Assembly: GCF_001542815.1 (NCBI RefSeq)
Contig: NZ_CP006992.1
Coordinates: 3,167,501 to 3,231,500, forward strand
DNA length: 64,000 nucleotides
Reading direction: 5' to 3'
Source: Methylobacterium sp. AMS5
GTDB lineage: Bacteria; Pseudomonadota; Alphaproteobacteria; Rhizobiales; Beijerinckiaceae
Shown here: positions 33,243-43,062 of the stretch, one piece after another
Numbering within the stretch: the first letter of the stretch is position 1
How the letters are laid out: each line of letters begins with the position of its first letter
The notes under the pieces: generated by a model
Databases searched by the model: none
The model's input: only the letters and a program-made list of their open reading frames with translations
What the model was told of the DNA's origin: nothing
Made by a program: the position numbers and the translations under genes

Positions 33243-35120
33243 GTGATCGTCGCCGCTCCGGTTTCCGCGAAAGATTACCGGCGCGCGCTCGTGGTGCTGG
33301 CGGGGCTCGCGGCTCTGTTGCTGTCGGGATGGCTCGGCGGGCGGGTGGCGGAACGGTGGGCGCTCGCCGATCTCAGACGTTCGGCCTCCTCGACGCTCGG
33401 ACTCCAGGTCGCGGCGCTTCGGGCCGAGATGCAGACGCAGAGTTCGCTGCCGCTCGCGCTCGCCGCAGATCCCGAGATCTCCCGTGTGGTGGAACCCGCG
33501 CCCGAACGCGGTCTCGTGGAGGGGGTGAACGATCGCCTCGCACAGATCGCCGAGGCGACCGGTGCGGCCGTGATCTACGTGATCGGCGCCGACGGCGTGA
33601 CGGTCGCCGCGAGCAACGCCACGGCCGAGAAAAGCTTCATCGGCCGCGACTATGGCTTTCGCCCCTATTTCAAGGAATCGATGGCGACCGGCTCCGGCTC
33701 GCAATTCGCCCTCGGCACCGTCAGCGGCCGGCCGGGGTACTATCTTGCTCGCCGGCTGCCCCGCGCGGCTGGGGTCGTCGTGGTCAAGATCGAGTTCGAC
33801 GCGATCGAGGCCGCATGGCGCACGAGTCGCGAGAGCGTGTTCGTCACCGATGCCCGCGGCATCGTTCTGGTGGCGAGCGAGTCGAGCTGGCGCTTCAAGG
33901 CGCTGCGCACCGTCGATGACGCGGAGCGCAAGCGTATCCGCGAGGCGCTCGAATTCGGGGAGGCGCCGCTCTCGCCCCTGCCACTCTACGCCGATCCGGG
34001 TGCGGACGATCTGGTCCGGGTCGGCGGCAGCGCCAAGCCCGCTTGGCCGGCATTGATGCTCGACGCCCCGATACCCGGCACCGAATGGCGCCTCCACACC
34101 CTGACCCCGATCGCCGCCGCGGTTCAGCGCGAGCGGGCGCAGGGCCGGGTGATCGCCCTCCTGACGACGAGTCTCGCCTGGGCCGGGCTCGCCATGCTGA
34201 TGGGAAGGCGGCGGCGGATGCGGACACGGCTCGCCGAGGCCGCCGCCCGGCGCGAGGAACTGGAAGCGCGGGTGGCCGAGCGCACGCACGCGCTCAGCGA
34301 GGCCAACCGGCAGCTTCTCGCCGAGATCGAGGAGCGCCGCCGCGCCGAGGCCGAGCGCGAGCGCCTCGGCCGTGAACTGGCCCAGGCCGGGCGGCTCGCG
34401 GCGCTCGGTCAATTCGCGGCCAGCATGGCCCACGAAATCAATCAGCCGCTCGCCGCGATCCGCTCCTATGCCGACAACACCGCGATTCTCGTGCGCCGCG
34501 GGCGCGTCGAGGATGCGGCGGAGAACGTCTCGGCGATCGGCCGGCTGACCGAGCGCATCGGCACCCTGACCCGCCAGCTCAAGGGCTTTGCCCGCCGCGC
34601 CTCGGGCCGGCGCGAGCCGGTGCGCCTCGCCGATATCGTCCGCGGAAGCCTCGAAGTCGTCTCCTGGCGCGCCGCGCAAGCCGGCATCGCCCTCGATGCG
34701 CCGCTTCCCGCACCCGATCTCGCCGTGCTCGGCAACGGGCCGCGCCTAGAACAGGTCGTCGTCAACCTGCTGCAGAACGCCCTCGACGCCGTGACCGGCC
34801 GCCCGGACCCGTCGATCGCCCTGGGGGTCGAGGCGAGCGAGGAGCGGATCGCGGTCGAGGTTGCCGACAACGGACCGGGGATCCCGGAAGCCGTGCGGGC
34901 GCAGGTGTTCGACCCGTTCTTCACCACGAAATCCGAAGGCCTCGGGCTCGGTCTGGCGATCTGCCGCGGCATCGTCGAGGAATGCGGCGGAACGCTCGGG
35001 CTGCGCTCGGGCGCCGACGGCACGACCTTCCGGATGGAGCTGACCCGCGCCCCCGCCCCGGCGGACGCGGCACAGGACAAGCGGAACGCAAAACCGGTCG
35101 GGAGCCTGGAGGCCATATGA
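33243..35120 (+). CDS. dctB: C4-dicarboxylate sensor histidine kinase DctB
   Basis: A 625-residue membrane sensor that phosphorylates DctD. The N-terminal membrane helix (LVVLAGLAALLLSGWLGG) and a second near residue 305-320 enclose a periplasmic double-PAS/Cache domain carrying the GRDYGFRPYFKESM ligand-site motif. A cytoplasmic coiled coil leads to the dimerisation helix with phospho-His 397 (SMAHEINQPLAAI), then N-box N508, G1 DNGPGI near 542 and G2 EGLGLGLAICRG. The start is GTG 33243; there is no ATG before the sensor domain. Its stop overlaps the dctD start. Confidence 0.95.
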   Translation: MIVAAPVSAKDYRRALVVLAGLAALLLSGWLGGRVAERWALADLRRSASSTLGLQVAALRAEMQTQSSLPLALAADPEISRVVEPAPERGLVEGVNDRLAQIAEATGAAVIYVIGADGVTVAASNATAEKSFIGRDYGFRPYFKESMATGSGSQFALGTVSGRPGYYLARRLPRAAGVVVVKIEFDAIEAAWRTSRESVFVTDARGIVLVASESSWRFKALRTVDDAERKRIREALEFGEAPLSPLPLYADPGADDLVRVGGSAKPAWPALMLDAPIPGTEWRLHTLTPIAAAVQRERAQGRVIALLTTSLAWAGLAMLMGRRRRMRTRLAEAAARREELEARVAERTHALSEANRQLLAEIEERRRAEAERERLGRELAQAGRLAALGQFAASMAHEINQPLAAIRSYADNTAILVRRGRVEDAAENVSAIGRLTERIGTLTRQLKGFARRASGRREPVRLADIVRGSLEVVSWRAAQAGIALDAPLPAPDLAVLGNGPRLEQVVVNLLQNALDAVTGRPDPSIALGVEASEERIAVEVADNGPGIPEAVRAQVFDPFFTTKSEGLGLGLAICRGIVEECGGTLGLRSGADGTTFRMELTRAPAPADAAQDKRNAKPVGSLEAI

Positions 35121-36469
35121 GCAGCGAGCCGGACGGCGCGTCCGAGCGGATCGTCTTCATCGACGACGAGGAGGACGTGCGGCGCGCCAACCGCCAGAGC
35201 CTCGAACTCGATGGCTTCCAGGTCGAGACCTTCGAGGCGGGGGAACCCGCCCTCGCGGCGATCCGGGCCGAGCCACCGGGAGTGGTCGTCACCGACGTGC
35301 GCCTGCCGGGTCTCGACGGGCGCGCCCTGTTGGAGCGGATCCAGGCCGAGGACCCGGACCTGCCCGTGATCCTCATCACCGGGCACGGCGACATCTCGAT
35401 GGCGGTCGCCGCGATGCGCTCGGGCGCCTACGATTTCCTCGCCAAGCCCTACCCGGCCGAAGCGCTGATGGGTTCGGTGCGTCGCGCCCTCGACCGCCGC
35501 CGGCTCGTTCTGGAGAACCGCAGGCTCGTCGCCCGGCTCGACGCGGCGATCGAGGAGGATCCCGCCTTCCTCGGCATCTCGCCGCAAATCGTGCGCCTGC
35601 GCCGCCTCGTTCGCGACGTGGCCGGCGCCGACGTCGACGTACTCGTGCTCGGGGAGACGGGCTCCGGCAAGGAGGTGGTGGCCAACGCCCTCCACCGATG
35701 GAGCCGGCGCGCCTCGAAGAACTTCGTCGCGATGAATTGCGGCGCGCTGCCCGACAGCGTGGTGGAGAGCGAACTCTTCGGCCACGAGGCCGGCGCCTTC
35801 ACCGGGGCGCTCAAGCGCCGTGTCGGACGCATCGAGCACGCCCAGGGCGGCACGCTGTTCCTCGACGAGATCGAGAGCATGCCGCTGGCGCTTCAGGTGA
35901 AGCTGTTGCGGGTGCTGCAGGAGCGGGTGGTCGAGCCGCTGGGCACCAACGAGCGGCGGCCGATCGATATGCGGGTCGTCTCGGCCACGAAGGTCGATCT
36001 CGGCCAGGAGGCCGCTGCCGGCACGTTCCGCGACGACCTCTACCACCGGCTCAACGTCGTCACGGTCGTGATCCCGCCCCTGCGGGAGCGGCGCGAGGAC
36101 ATTCTGCTGCTGTTCCAGCACTTCCTGGCCCGCGCCGTCGCCCGGTTCGGCCGCGAGGCGCCGCCCGTGACGGCGGCGATGCGCGACCACCTCCTGCGCC
36201 ATTCCTGGCCCGGCAACGTGCGCGAACTCGATCATTTCGCCGAACGCTGCGCGCTGGGCCTCTCCGGCCAAGCCGCCCCGGAGGCGGCGCCGACGGCGGT
36301 TCTCAGCCTGTCCGATCAGGTCGAGCGGTTCGAGCGCGGGCTGATCCGCGAGGAGCTGATCATGGCCGGCGGCGACGTGCGATTGGCCGCCGAGTCCCTC
36401 GGCGTTCCGCGCAAGACCCTCTACGACAAGATCGCCCGCTACGGCCTCGCGCCGACCGATTTCCGCTGA
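35117..36469 (+). CDS. dctD: Sigma-54-dependent response regulator DctD
   Basis: A 450-residue transcription activator of the NtrC type. The receiver domain has acidic residues in FIDDEED and phospho-acceptor Asp 60 (VVVTDVRLPG). The AAA+ domain contains Walker A LGETGSGKE, the sigma-54-contacting GAFTGA loop in GHEAGAFTGALKRR, Walker B GGTLFLDEIES and the arginine-finger region. A Fis-type helix-turn-helix ends the protein (DVRLAAESLGVPRKTLYDKI). The ATG overlaps the dctB stop (ATGA). All parts needed to activate dctA from its sigma-54 promoter are present. Confidence 0.96.
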   Translation: MSSEPDGASERIVFIDDEEDVRRANRQSLELDGFQVETFEAGEPALAAIRAEPPGVVVTDVRLPGLDGRALLERIQAEDPDLPVILITGHGDISMAVAAMRSGAYDFLAKPYPAEALMGSVRRALDRRRLVLENRRLVARLDAAIEEDPAFLGISPQIVRLRRLVRDVAGADVDVLVLGETGSGKEVVANALHRWSRRASKNFVAMNCGALPDSVVESELFGHEAGAFTGALKRRVGRIEHAQGGTLFLDEIESMPLALQVKLLRVLQERVVEPLGTNERRPIDMRVVSATKVDLGQEAAAGTFRDDLYHRLNVVTVVIPPLRERREDILLLFQHFLARAVARFGREAPPVTAAMRDHLLRHSWPGNVRELDHFAERCALGLSGQAAPEAAPTAVLSLSDQVERFERGLIREELIMAGGDVRLAAESLGVPRKTLYDKIARYGLAPTDFR

Positions 36470-36482
36470 ACGCGGCGAGACC

Positions 36483-37541
36483 TCACGCGACCGCGGCCCG
36501 CGGCGTCGGACACACACGGTCGCGGCCGGTCCGCTTGGCCTCGTAGAGCGCGCGGTCGGCCCGCTCGATCACGTCGCGGGCGGCTTCGCCCGGCCGGTAC
36601 TGTGCGACGCCGGCCGAGATCGTGACCTGTGCCACGACATCGCCGGTGCCGCGCTTGACCAGCCGCTGACCCCGCAGCCGGGCGCAGATCTGCTGAGCGA
36701 GCGCGACGCCGGCACCGATGCCGGCCTCGCCGAGCACGATCGCGAATTCCTCGCCGCCGTAGCGCGCGGCGAGGTCGCGATCCGTCGTCTTCGCGCTGAG
36801 CAGCCGTCCGACGAGGCGCAGCACCTGATCGCCGAAGCGGTGGCCGTGCCGGTCGTTGAGACCCTTGAAGTGGTCGATGTCGAGCATGAGCAGCGAGAAG
36901 GTGCTGCCGGAATCGCTCCGGGTCCGGGCGATCGAGTCGCGCAGGAACCCGTCGAAGGCCTTGCGGTTGGCAAGCCCCGTCAGCGCATCGGTCGCCGCCG
37001 CGCGCTGCGTCTCGACGAGATCCCGGTGCAGCTTGGCGATGTGGGCGGCGGAGGCCGAGAGCTGGTCCTCCAGCAACTGGTTGCGGGTCTGCGCCTGCTC
37101 GGTCTCGCCGATCAGGGCGACGAGCGCCGTCATCAGCTCATCGGCGGTCGGACGCGCATTCAGGCGGCCGGACCAATGGGTCAGGGCATCACCATAGCCG
37201 GCGAGCGCCCTCCGGCTGCCTGCGACGCGCTCTGCCAGGGTACCGGCCGCCTCTGCCAGCCGCCCCGCTCCATCGAGCACGGAGGCCTCCGTCGCAGTCC
37301 CGGCGATGCAGGTGTCGTAGAGCGCGCTCGCCTGCTCCTCGCTCAGCGTCCCACCGGGGGCGAGACAGGGCGCGAGGCGTTCGCTCAGCGGCGGATTGGC
37401 GCCGGTGAAGAAGGTGTGCAGCAATTCATAGTTCCGCGGGGAGGGCGGCAGCGCATGCTGCCGCAGCGCCTCCCAAGCCCGTTGCGCGGGAGCCAGAGTG
37501 CGGTCGAGGTCCGGATCCGCCTGCTGCATCTGTCCCGGCAT
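36483..37541 (-). CDS. Diguanylate cyclase (GGDEF domain)
   Basis: A 352-residue cytoplasmic enzyme that makes cyclic-di-GMP. The N-terminal 175 residues are a helical region beginning with a motif (LRQHALPPSPRNYELLHTFF) shared by many alphaproteobacterial cyclases; a coiled coil joins it to the GGDEF domain (residues 185-345), whose active site reads RYGGEEFAIVLGE and is intact, with the start LTGLANRKAFDGFL. The I-site RxxD four residues before GGEEF is not clearly kept. ATG 37541 is used instead of a TTG one codon earlier. It is convergent with dctD, 13 bases apart. Confidence 0.9.
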   Translation of the reverse strand: MPGQMQQADPDLDRTLAPAQRAWEALRQHALPPSPRNYELLHTFFTGANPPLSERLAPCLAPGGTLSEEQASALYDTCIAGTATEASVLDGAGRLAEAAGTLAERVAGSRRALAGYGDALTHWSGRLNARPTADELMTALVALIGETEQAQTRNQLLEDQLSASAAHIAKLHRDLVETQRAAATDALTGLANRKAFDGFLRDSIARTRSDSGSTFSLLMLDIDHFKGLNDRHGHRFGDQVLRLVGRLLSAKTTDRDLAARYGGEEFAIVLGEAGIGAGVALAQQICARLRGQRLVKRGTGDVVAQVTISAGVAQYRPGEAARDVIERADRALYEAKRTGRDRVCPTPRAAVA

Positions 37542-37696
37542 CAACGCCTCTAGCCCTCGGAGTCACGGCGGGAGGGATAGCCGGTTACTGTTAAATTTCA
37601 GTCTTTCGCATCGACGCGCCGGTTCGCTCTCCGCTTGAGACTGATGCCGATCCGTCCTCGACAGGTGCCACCCGCCGACCGTCCTCGCGCATCGGC

Positions 37697-40261
37697 TCAG
37701 GCTGCCACCCGCCCCGCGACAAGGGCCATGGCCTGCGCGGCGGGCAGCGGCCGGCCGAGCAGGAAGCCCTGCACCTCGGTGCAGCCCTTGCGCCGCACCC
37801 GCGCCAGCTGCTCCTCCGTCTCCACGCCCTCGGCGGTGATGGTCATGCCGAGGCGCTCGCCCAAGCCCACCACCGCGCGAACCACCGCCGCCGCTACGGG
37901 CTCATCGATGTCGCGGATGAAGGAGCGATCGATCTTGATCTTGTCGAAGGGGAACCGGCAGAGGTAGCTCAGGGACGAGTAGCCCGTGCCGAAATCGTCG
38001 AGCGCGATCCGCACGCCCATGGCACGCAGGCGGTGGAGAGAGCCGATCACGGCGTCCGAATCCTGCATCAGCACGCTTTCGGTGATCTCCAATTCGAGCC
38101 GCCCGGCCGGCAAGCCCGAGGCTGCGAGCGCGCGCATGACGCTCTGCTCCAGCCCGGACTTGCGGAACTGCACCGCCGAGACGTTGACGGCGACCCGCAG
38201 ATCGCCCGGCCAGGAGGCCGCCTCGCGGCAGGCCGCGTGCAGCGCCCAGGCGCCGAGTTGGGTAATGAGGCCGCTCTCTTCCGCCAACGGGATGAAGGCC
38301 GCCGGCGAGATCGGCCCGCGCAGGGGATGATTCCAGCGCAGCAGTGCCTCGAAGCCCTGCGGCGCACCGTCCGCGAGGGCGAAGATCGGTTGGTAATGCA
38401 GCGCGAACCCGCCGGAACGGATCGACTCGCGCATGTCGATTTCCAGGAGGTTGCGGGTCGCGACCGCGAGAGCCATCCCGCTCTCGTACAAACGGAAGGT
38501 GTTGCGCCCGGAATCCTTGGCCCGGTAGAGTGCGATGTCGGCGTTCATGAACAGGGTATCGGCGCTGTCGCCGTGCTTCGGCCAGACCGCCACGCCGATG
38601 CTGACGCCGACGGTGGTGGCGCGGCCGCCGAGATCGACCGGCCGCCCGGCGGCCTGGATCAGCCGGCGGGCGACGGCGGCGATGCGGCGAGGTTTACCCC
38701 TGCTGGGCAGGATGATGGCGAACTCGTCCCCGCCGAGCCGAGCCACCACGTCGTCCTCGCGCAGAGCACCGCGGAGACGGCCCGCGACGACGCGGAGCAA
38801 GGCGTCGCCCGCGGGATGGCCGAAGGTGTCGTTGACCGCCTTGAAGCGGTCGAGGTCGCAGCACAGCACCGCCACCCAGCCGCCGTCCCGCCGGGCCCCC
38901 TCGATCTCGCGGCTCAAAGTTTCCTGGAACAGCCGGCGGTTGGGCAGCCCGGTCAACGCGTCGTGGCGGGCCATGTGCTCGATCAGCGCCTGGGCGCGCT
39001 TGCGCTCCGTCGCATCGGCGACGGTGCCCTCAAACCAGATCGGCCGACCCGCCGCGTCGCGCACGACCCAGGCGGTCTCGGCGACCCAGATGCGTTCTGC
39101 GCCGACGTGACGGCGCACCTCGGACACGAAGTCCTCGACATGGCCCTCCGTCTCCAGACATTCCAGGAAGGCGGCATGCCGGTCCGGCTCGACATACCAA
39201 TCGTGGTTGAAGCCCTCGCCCGGCACGAGCCCGGCGTCATAGCCGTGCAGCCGGGCCAGCGCCCGGTTGGCCTGGACGATGCCGCCGTCGAGCCTGGCGC
39301 GGTAGACGCCGATCACCGCGTTCTGGAACAGAGACTGGTAGTCGGCCTCGGCCGAGCGCAGAGCCGCCTCGCCCTGTCGGCGCTCGGTCAGGTCGGTATA
39401 GGTGCAGACGAGGCCGCCGGAGGCCATCGGCGCGAGCCGCGTCTCCAGGATCGTCCCATTGGGCCGCGTGCCCTCGTAACCCTGAATCCCGGGCGGCGGT
39501 GTCCCCCGTTCTAGCCATTCCCGGGCTTCGGGCGGGGCATTACCGAACTCGCCGCGTTGCGCGAGGTGACGCCGGACCGCCTCGAAGGACGCGCCCTCGT
39601 GCAGAACCTCGTCCGACAGGTCGAGGAGGGCGCGGGCGCGCTGGTTGTGGACTTGGACCCGATCGTCCGGGCCGATCATCACGAGGCCTTGGTCCATCGC
39701 TTCGAGCGCGGCCCGCATCGCCTCGCCGGTCTCGCGCAAGCGCCGCTCGGAGCGGTCCATGTCGGTGACGTCGAGGCAGACGCCGAAGATCGAGACGAGG
39801 CGGCCCACGTCATCGTATTCGCCGATCCCGTAAACGGCCACCACCCGCATCTCGCCATCGGGACGAAGGAGGCGGGAGCGATGCTCGTATCCGCCCCCCA
39901 GGGTCCGGCTGCGGCCCGCGAGCGCCTCGTCCATGGCGGCCCGGACGCCTTCGCGCTCATCCGGGTGGTAGAAGCCAAGATGAGTATGGAGCGGCAGCGT
40001 CGCGCGTTCGGCGTTGCGCCCGAAGATGCGGGCGATCCCGTCCGACCACGCGATGGTGCGGGTGGCGGCATCGATCCGCCAATGGCCGAAGGCGGCGATC
40101 TGCTCGGCCATGGCGTGGGCCGCCTCGATCGCCCGCAGGCGCGCCTCCCATTCAACGAGATGCGCCTCCGCCCGGCGAAGCTCCGCAGCCTCCCGCGGCG
40201 CGTCCTGGACGGGTGCGGCAGCTCCACGGTCGCGGCGTGGCACGGGACGGGACGCGGACAT
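37697..40261 (-). CDS. PAS-GGDEF-EAL cyclic-di-GMP signalling protein
   Basis: An 854-residue cytoplasmic protein. It has three or more PAS-type sensor modules (around residues 55-175, 185-295 and 310-425), then a GGDEF domain with intact RLGGDEFAIIL near 530, and an EAL domain with GFEALLRW, ELEITESVLMQD, DDFGTGYSSLSYL and KIKIDRSFI all intact. Both synthesis and breakdown of cyclic-di-GMP are therefore possible; in such hybrids one activity often dominates. No transmembrane helix is seen. The ATG at 40261 follows a GGGGGAG ribosome-binding site. Confidence 0.92.
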   Translation of the reverse strand: MSASRPVPRRDRGAAAPVQDAPREAAELRRAEAHLVEWEARLRAIEAAHAMAEQIAAFGHWRIDAATRTIAWSDGIARIFGRNAERATLPLHTHLGFYHPDEREGVRAAMDEALAGRSRTLGGGYEHRSRLLRPDGEMRVVAVYGIGEYDDVGRLVSIFGVCLDVTDMDRSERRLRETGEAMRAALEAMDQGLVMIGPDDRVQVHNQRARALLDLSDEVLHEGASFEAVRRHLAQRGEFGNAPPEAREWLERGTPPPGIQGYEGTRPNGTILETRLAPMASGGLVCTYTDLTERRQGEAALRSAEADYQSLFQNAVIGVYRARLDGGIVQANRALARLHGYDAGLVPGEGFNHDWYVEPDRHAAFLECLETEGHVEDFVSEVRRHVGAERIWVAETAWVVRDAAGRPIWFEGTVADATERKRAQALIEHMARHDALTGLPNRRLFQETLSREIEGARRDGGWVAVLCCDLDRFKAVNDTFGHPAGDALLRVVAGRLRGALREDDVVARLGGDEFAIILPSRGKPRRIAAVARRLIQAAGRPVDLGGRATTVGVSIGVAVWPKHGDSADTLFMNADIALYRAKDSGRNTFRLYESGMALAVATRNLLEIDMRESIRSGGFALHYQPIFALADGAPQGFEALLRWNHPLRGPISPAAFIPLAEESGLITQLGAWALHAACREAASWPGDLRVAVNVSAVQFRKSGLEQSVMRALAASGLPAGRLELEITESVLMQDSDAVIGSLHRLRAMGVRIALDDFGTGYSSLSYLCRFPFDKIKIDRSFIRDIDEPVAAAVVRAVVGLGERLGMTITAEGVETEEQLARVRRKGCTEVQGFLLGRPLPAAQAMALVAGRVAA

Positions 40262-40595
40262 CGCTTGGCTCCCCCGCAAGCGCTCGGCCGAGGCCGGCGC
40301 CCGAGGCTGGTGGGGTCAGCGAAGCTTCGCAGCTTGAAGTTAAAGGAGATTGGATACGTCGAGACAATTTCCGGAAGGCTTTTCGTTCTCGCGCTCCTCA
40401 GCGCGCGAACCGCGAATTGCCTTACCGGAGATCCGATGGCCGCCGGGCGACCATCGAACCACCATTCGCCGTGACGACGCGAATTCCGATGAGGCTTAGT
40501 GTCTCTCACGAAACTCCCGCCGCGCTGTCATCGCCAGAGCGAGAACGGTCAGAGACCGGGAGTTTTGTGAGGCACTCTTCGCGCGACCGCCGGCT
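40262..40595. other. Intergenic region with one palindromic repeat
   Basis: About 330 bases between two leftward genes. It contains the promoter region of the PAS-GGDEF-EAL gene and, at the right, the second copy of the AGTGTCTC/GAGGCACT element. No gene is seen. Confidence 0.5.
40498..40576. repeat. 79-bp palindromic element, copy 2 (AGTGTCTC...GAGGCACT)
   Basis: Begins AGTGTCTCTCACGAAACTCC and ends GGGAGTTTTGTGAGGCACT; these ends pair with few mismatches over about 20 bases. Ends, size and the preceding GGCTT match copy 1 at 28279-28358, while the centre differs. It lies 20 bases beyond the gatB stop codon and could act as its terminator. Confidence 0.65.
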
Positions 40596-42068
40596 CTACT
40601 CGATACCGAGCTTGTCCTTCAGCAGCGCGTTGACGGCGGCCGGATTAGCCTTGCCGCCGGTCGCCTTCATGGTCTGGCCGACGAACCAGCCGAGCAGGGT
40701 CGGCTTGGCCTTGGCCTGCTCGACCTTGTCGGGGTTGGCGGCGATGATCGCGTCCACCGCGGCCTCGATGGCGCCGGTATCGGTGACCTGCTTCATGCCG
40801 CGGGCCTCGACGATCGCGCGCGGGTCGCCGCCCTCGGACCAGACGATCTCGAACAGGTCCTTGGCGATCTTGCCCGAGATCACGCCGTCGCCGATCAGAT
40901 CGACGATGGTGCCGAGCTGCTCGGCGGAGACGGGCGTGTCCTCGATGCTGCGCCCCTCCTTGTTGAGGCGGCCGAACAGCTCGTTGATGACCCAGTTCGC
41001 GGCGGCCTTGCCGTCGCGCCCGCGGGCCACCGCCTCGAAGTAATCGGCCGAGGCCCGCTCGGCGACGAGCACGCCGGCATCGTAGGCGCTGAGGCCGAAA
41101 TCCTTGATGAAGCGCGCCTTCTTGGCGTCCGGCAGTTCCGGCAGGCCCGCGGCCAGCGCATCGACGTAGGCCTGATCGAATTCGAGCGGCAAGAGGTCGG
41201 GATCGGGGAAGTAGCGATAGTCGTGCGCCTCTTCCTTCGAGCGCATCGAGCGGGTCTCGCCCTTGGCCGGGTCGTAGAGGCGCGTCTCCTGATCGATCTT
41301 GCCGCCGTCCTCCAAGATCGCGATCTGGCGGCGCGCCTCGGTCTCGATGGCCTGACCGATGAAGCGGATCGAGTTGACGTTCTTGATCTCGCAACGCGTG
41401 CCGAGCGGCTCGCCGGGGCGGCGCACGGAGACGTTCACGTCGGCGCGAAGGCTCCCCTTCTCCATGTCGCCGTCGCAAGTGCCGAGATAGCGCAGGATCG
41501 TGCGCAGCTTGGTCACGTAGGCCCTGGCCTCCTCGGACGAGCGCAGATCGGGCCGGGAGACGATCTCCATCAGCGCCACGCCGGAGCGGTTGAGATCGAC
41601 GAAGCTCTTGGTCGGATCCTGATCGTGAAGGGACTTGCCGGCATCCTGTTCGAGGTGCAGGCGCTCGATGCCCACCGTGATCGACTCACCCTCGGGCAGA
41701 TCGACCAGCACCTCGCCCTCGCCAACGATCGGGTCCTTGTACTGCGAGATCTGGTAGCCCTGCGGCAGGTCCGGATAGAAGTAGTTCTTCCGGTCGAACA
41801 CCGAGCGGAGGTTGATCTGGGCCTTGAGCCCGAGGCCTGTGCGCACGGCCTGGGCAACGCATTCCTCGTTGATGACCGGCAGCATGCCGGGCATGGCCGC
41901 ATCGACCAGCGAGACGTGGTCGTTGGGCTCGCCGCCGAAGGCGGTCGAGGCGCCGGAGAACAGCTTGGAGCGGCTCGTGACCTGGGCGTGGATCTCCATG
42001 CCGATCACGACCTCCCAATCGTGGAGGCCGCCTTTGATGAGCTTCTTCGGATCGACGCGCTCGGTCAT
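40596..42068 (-). CDS. gatB: Aspartyl/glutamyl-tRNA(Asn/Gln) amidotransferase subunit B
   Basis: A 490-residue subunit of the GatCAB amidotransferase, which converts Glu-tRNA(Gln) or Asp-tRNA(Asn) to the amidated form. The GatB signature [20 protein letters not shown] starts near residue 20, followed by [35 protein letters not shown] and [12 protein letters not shown]; the C-terminal YqeY-like tail ([20 protein letters not shown], then [12 protein letters not shown]) is complete. The frame runs open far upstream into a broken methyltransferase gene, but ATG 42068 is the conserved start. gatA and gatC are not nearby. Confidence 0.96.
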   Translation of the reverse strand: MTERVDPKKLIKGGLHDWEVVIGMEIHAQVTSRSKLFSGASTAFGGEPNDHVSLVDAAMPGMLPVINEECVAQAVRTGLGLKAQINLRSVFDRKNYFYPDLPQGYQISQYKDPIVGEGEVLVDLPEGESITVGIERLHLEQDAGKSLHDQDPTKSFVDLNRSGVALMEIVSRPDLRSSEEARAYVTKLRTILRYLGTCDGDMEKGSLRADVNVSVRRPGEPLGTRCEIKNVNSIRFIGQAIETEARRQIAILEDGGKIDQETRLYDPAKGETRSMRSKEEAHDYRYFPDPDLLPLEFDQAYVDALAAGLPELPDAKKARFIKDFGLSAYDAGVLVAERASADYFEAVARGRDGKAAANWVINELFGRLNKEGRSIEDTPVSAEQLGTIVDLIGDGVISGKIAKDLFEIVWSEGGDPRAIVEARGMKQVTDTGAIEAAVDAIIAANPDKVEQAKAKPTLLGWFVGQTMKATGGKANPAAVNALLKDKLGIE

Positions 42069-42319
42069 TCTCTTCGACTTCAGTGCCGGCGCCGCCGGAT
42101 CGGCGCCTGTCCGAGTGTGTAGGGAGCCCGTGCCGGACGGGTCAAGCGGGCGGAGCAACCAGCACGGGGCAATCCCTCGAAGCCGCATCAGCGGTTTCGC
42201 GGCGCGAAGAGCGGGCTCGTCAGGTCGCCCGTCGCGATGAGCATCGAGCGGAGCGAGAGCCTGAGCCCGGGAAGGCGGGCGCGGGCGATCGAGGCCGGCA
42301 AAAACGCGGAGTGATCGCT

Positions 42320-43031
42320 TCAGGCGATGGCCCCGGCGGCGGCGGCCGGCCGCTGCGCGGCGAGCGTTACGGCCGGGCCGTTCACGAAGTCGGGGTCGTC
42401 GGCGATGATCGTCGTCTCGGTCAGCCCGTGATGGGCGAGCACCCGGATCAGATCGGGTCGCTCGATCCAGCGGGTCCGGCCCCGGTTGCCCCCCCAGAAG
42501 GTGGCGAGCCCGCGGTCGCGATAAGTCAGTTCGTGCAGGGTGAGGCGCAATCCCTCGTGCTCGACGGCGCGCGGCACGTGGCGGCGCAGACGCGGCTGCG
42601 AGGCGTAGTAATGCGTCCAGATGAACAACCGGTCGGAGCGCGCGGCGGCGAGCCGGATCAGTTCGAGCGGGTCGAGCATGTGATAGAGGATGCCGCAGGC
42701 GAAGATCAGGTCGTAGCGCGGCCCCGGAGCGGCGAGGTGCCGGCTGACGTCGCCGAGCAGGAAGGTCGAGCGGTTCAGGCCGGCGATGTTCTTGACGATG
42801 AGCGACTTGAGGAAGGCCTCCGAGTTCGAGGATGTCGTAGCCGTCGAAGCGCCCGTCGCGCCCGAGGATCTCGGCTGCCTGGCGCGGGCGCGGATCGGCC
42901 CGGAAGCCCGGAAGCCCGCCGCCCACCGGCAGATCGGGCACGAGTTCGCTGAGATCGCTCGCCCAGCGCCCGTCGAACAGGTCGTAGGCGTTGCGGTGGC
43001 TGGGTGTGGAGGTGAGGAAGACCCGCTTCAT
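42320..43031 (-). pseudogene. Class I SAM-dependent methyltransferase, broken by an internal deletion
   Basis: The 5' part (from ATG 43031) reads [20 protein letters not shown] and continues to [11 protein letters not shown], the first strand of a SAM-binding fold. The protein then changes frame: [49 protein letters not shown] and onward to the stop at 42320 lie in another frame. About 20-25 residues normally found between these blocks, including the SAM glycine-rich loop, are missing. The junction (42818-42828) carries GAACTCGG, which would encode EL at the left edge and NS at the right, so a deletion between short direct repeats is likely. Unless there is a sequencing error, no active enzyme can be made. 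Confidence 0.75.
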
Positions 43032-43062
43032 GCAAGCCCCAATATCGCGCCTGAAGCCGGCT

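Noticed and set aside
40596..43031. Apparent 811-residue fusion of a methyltransferase start to GatB
   Set aside because: The N-terminal part is the broken methyltransferase read out of frame; GatB has its own conserved start at 42068.
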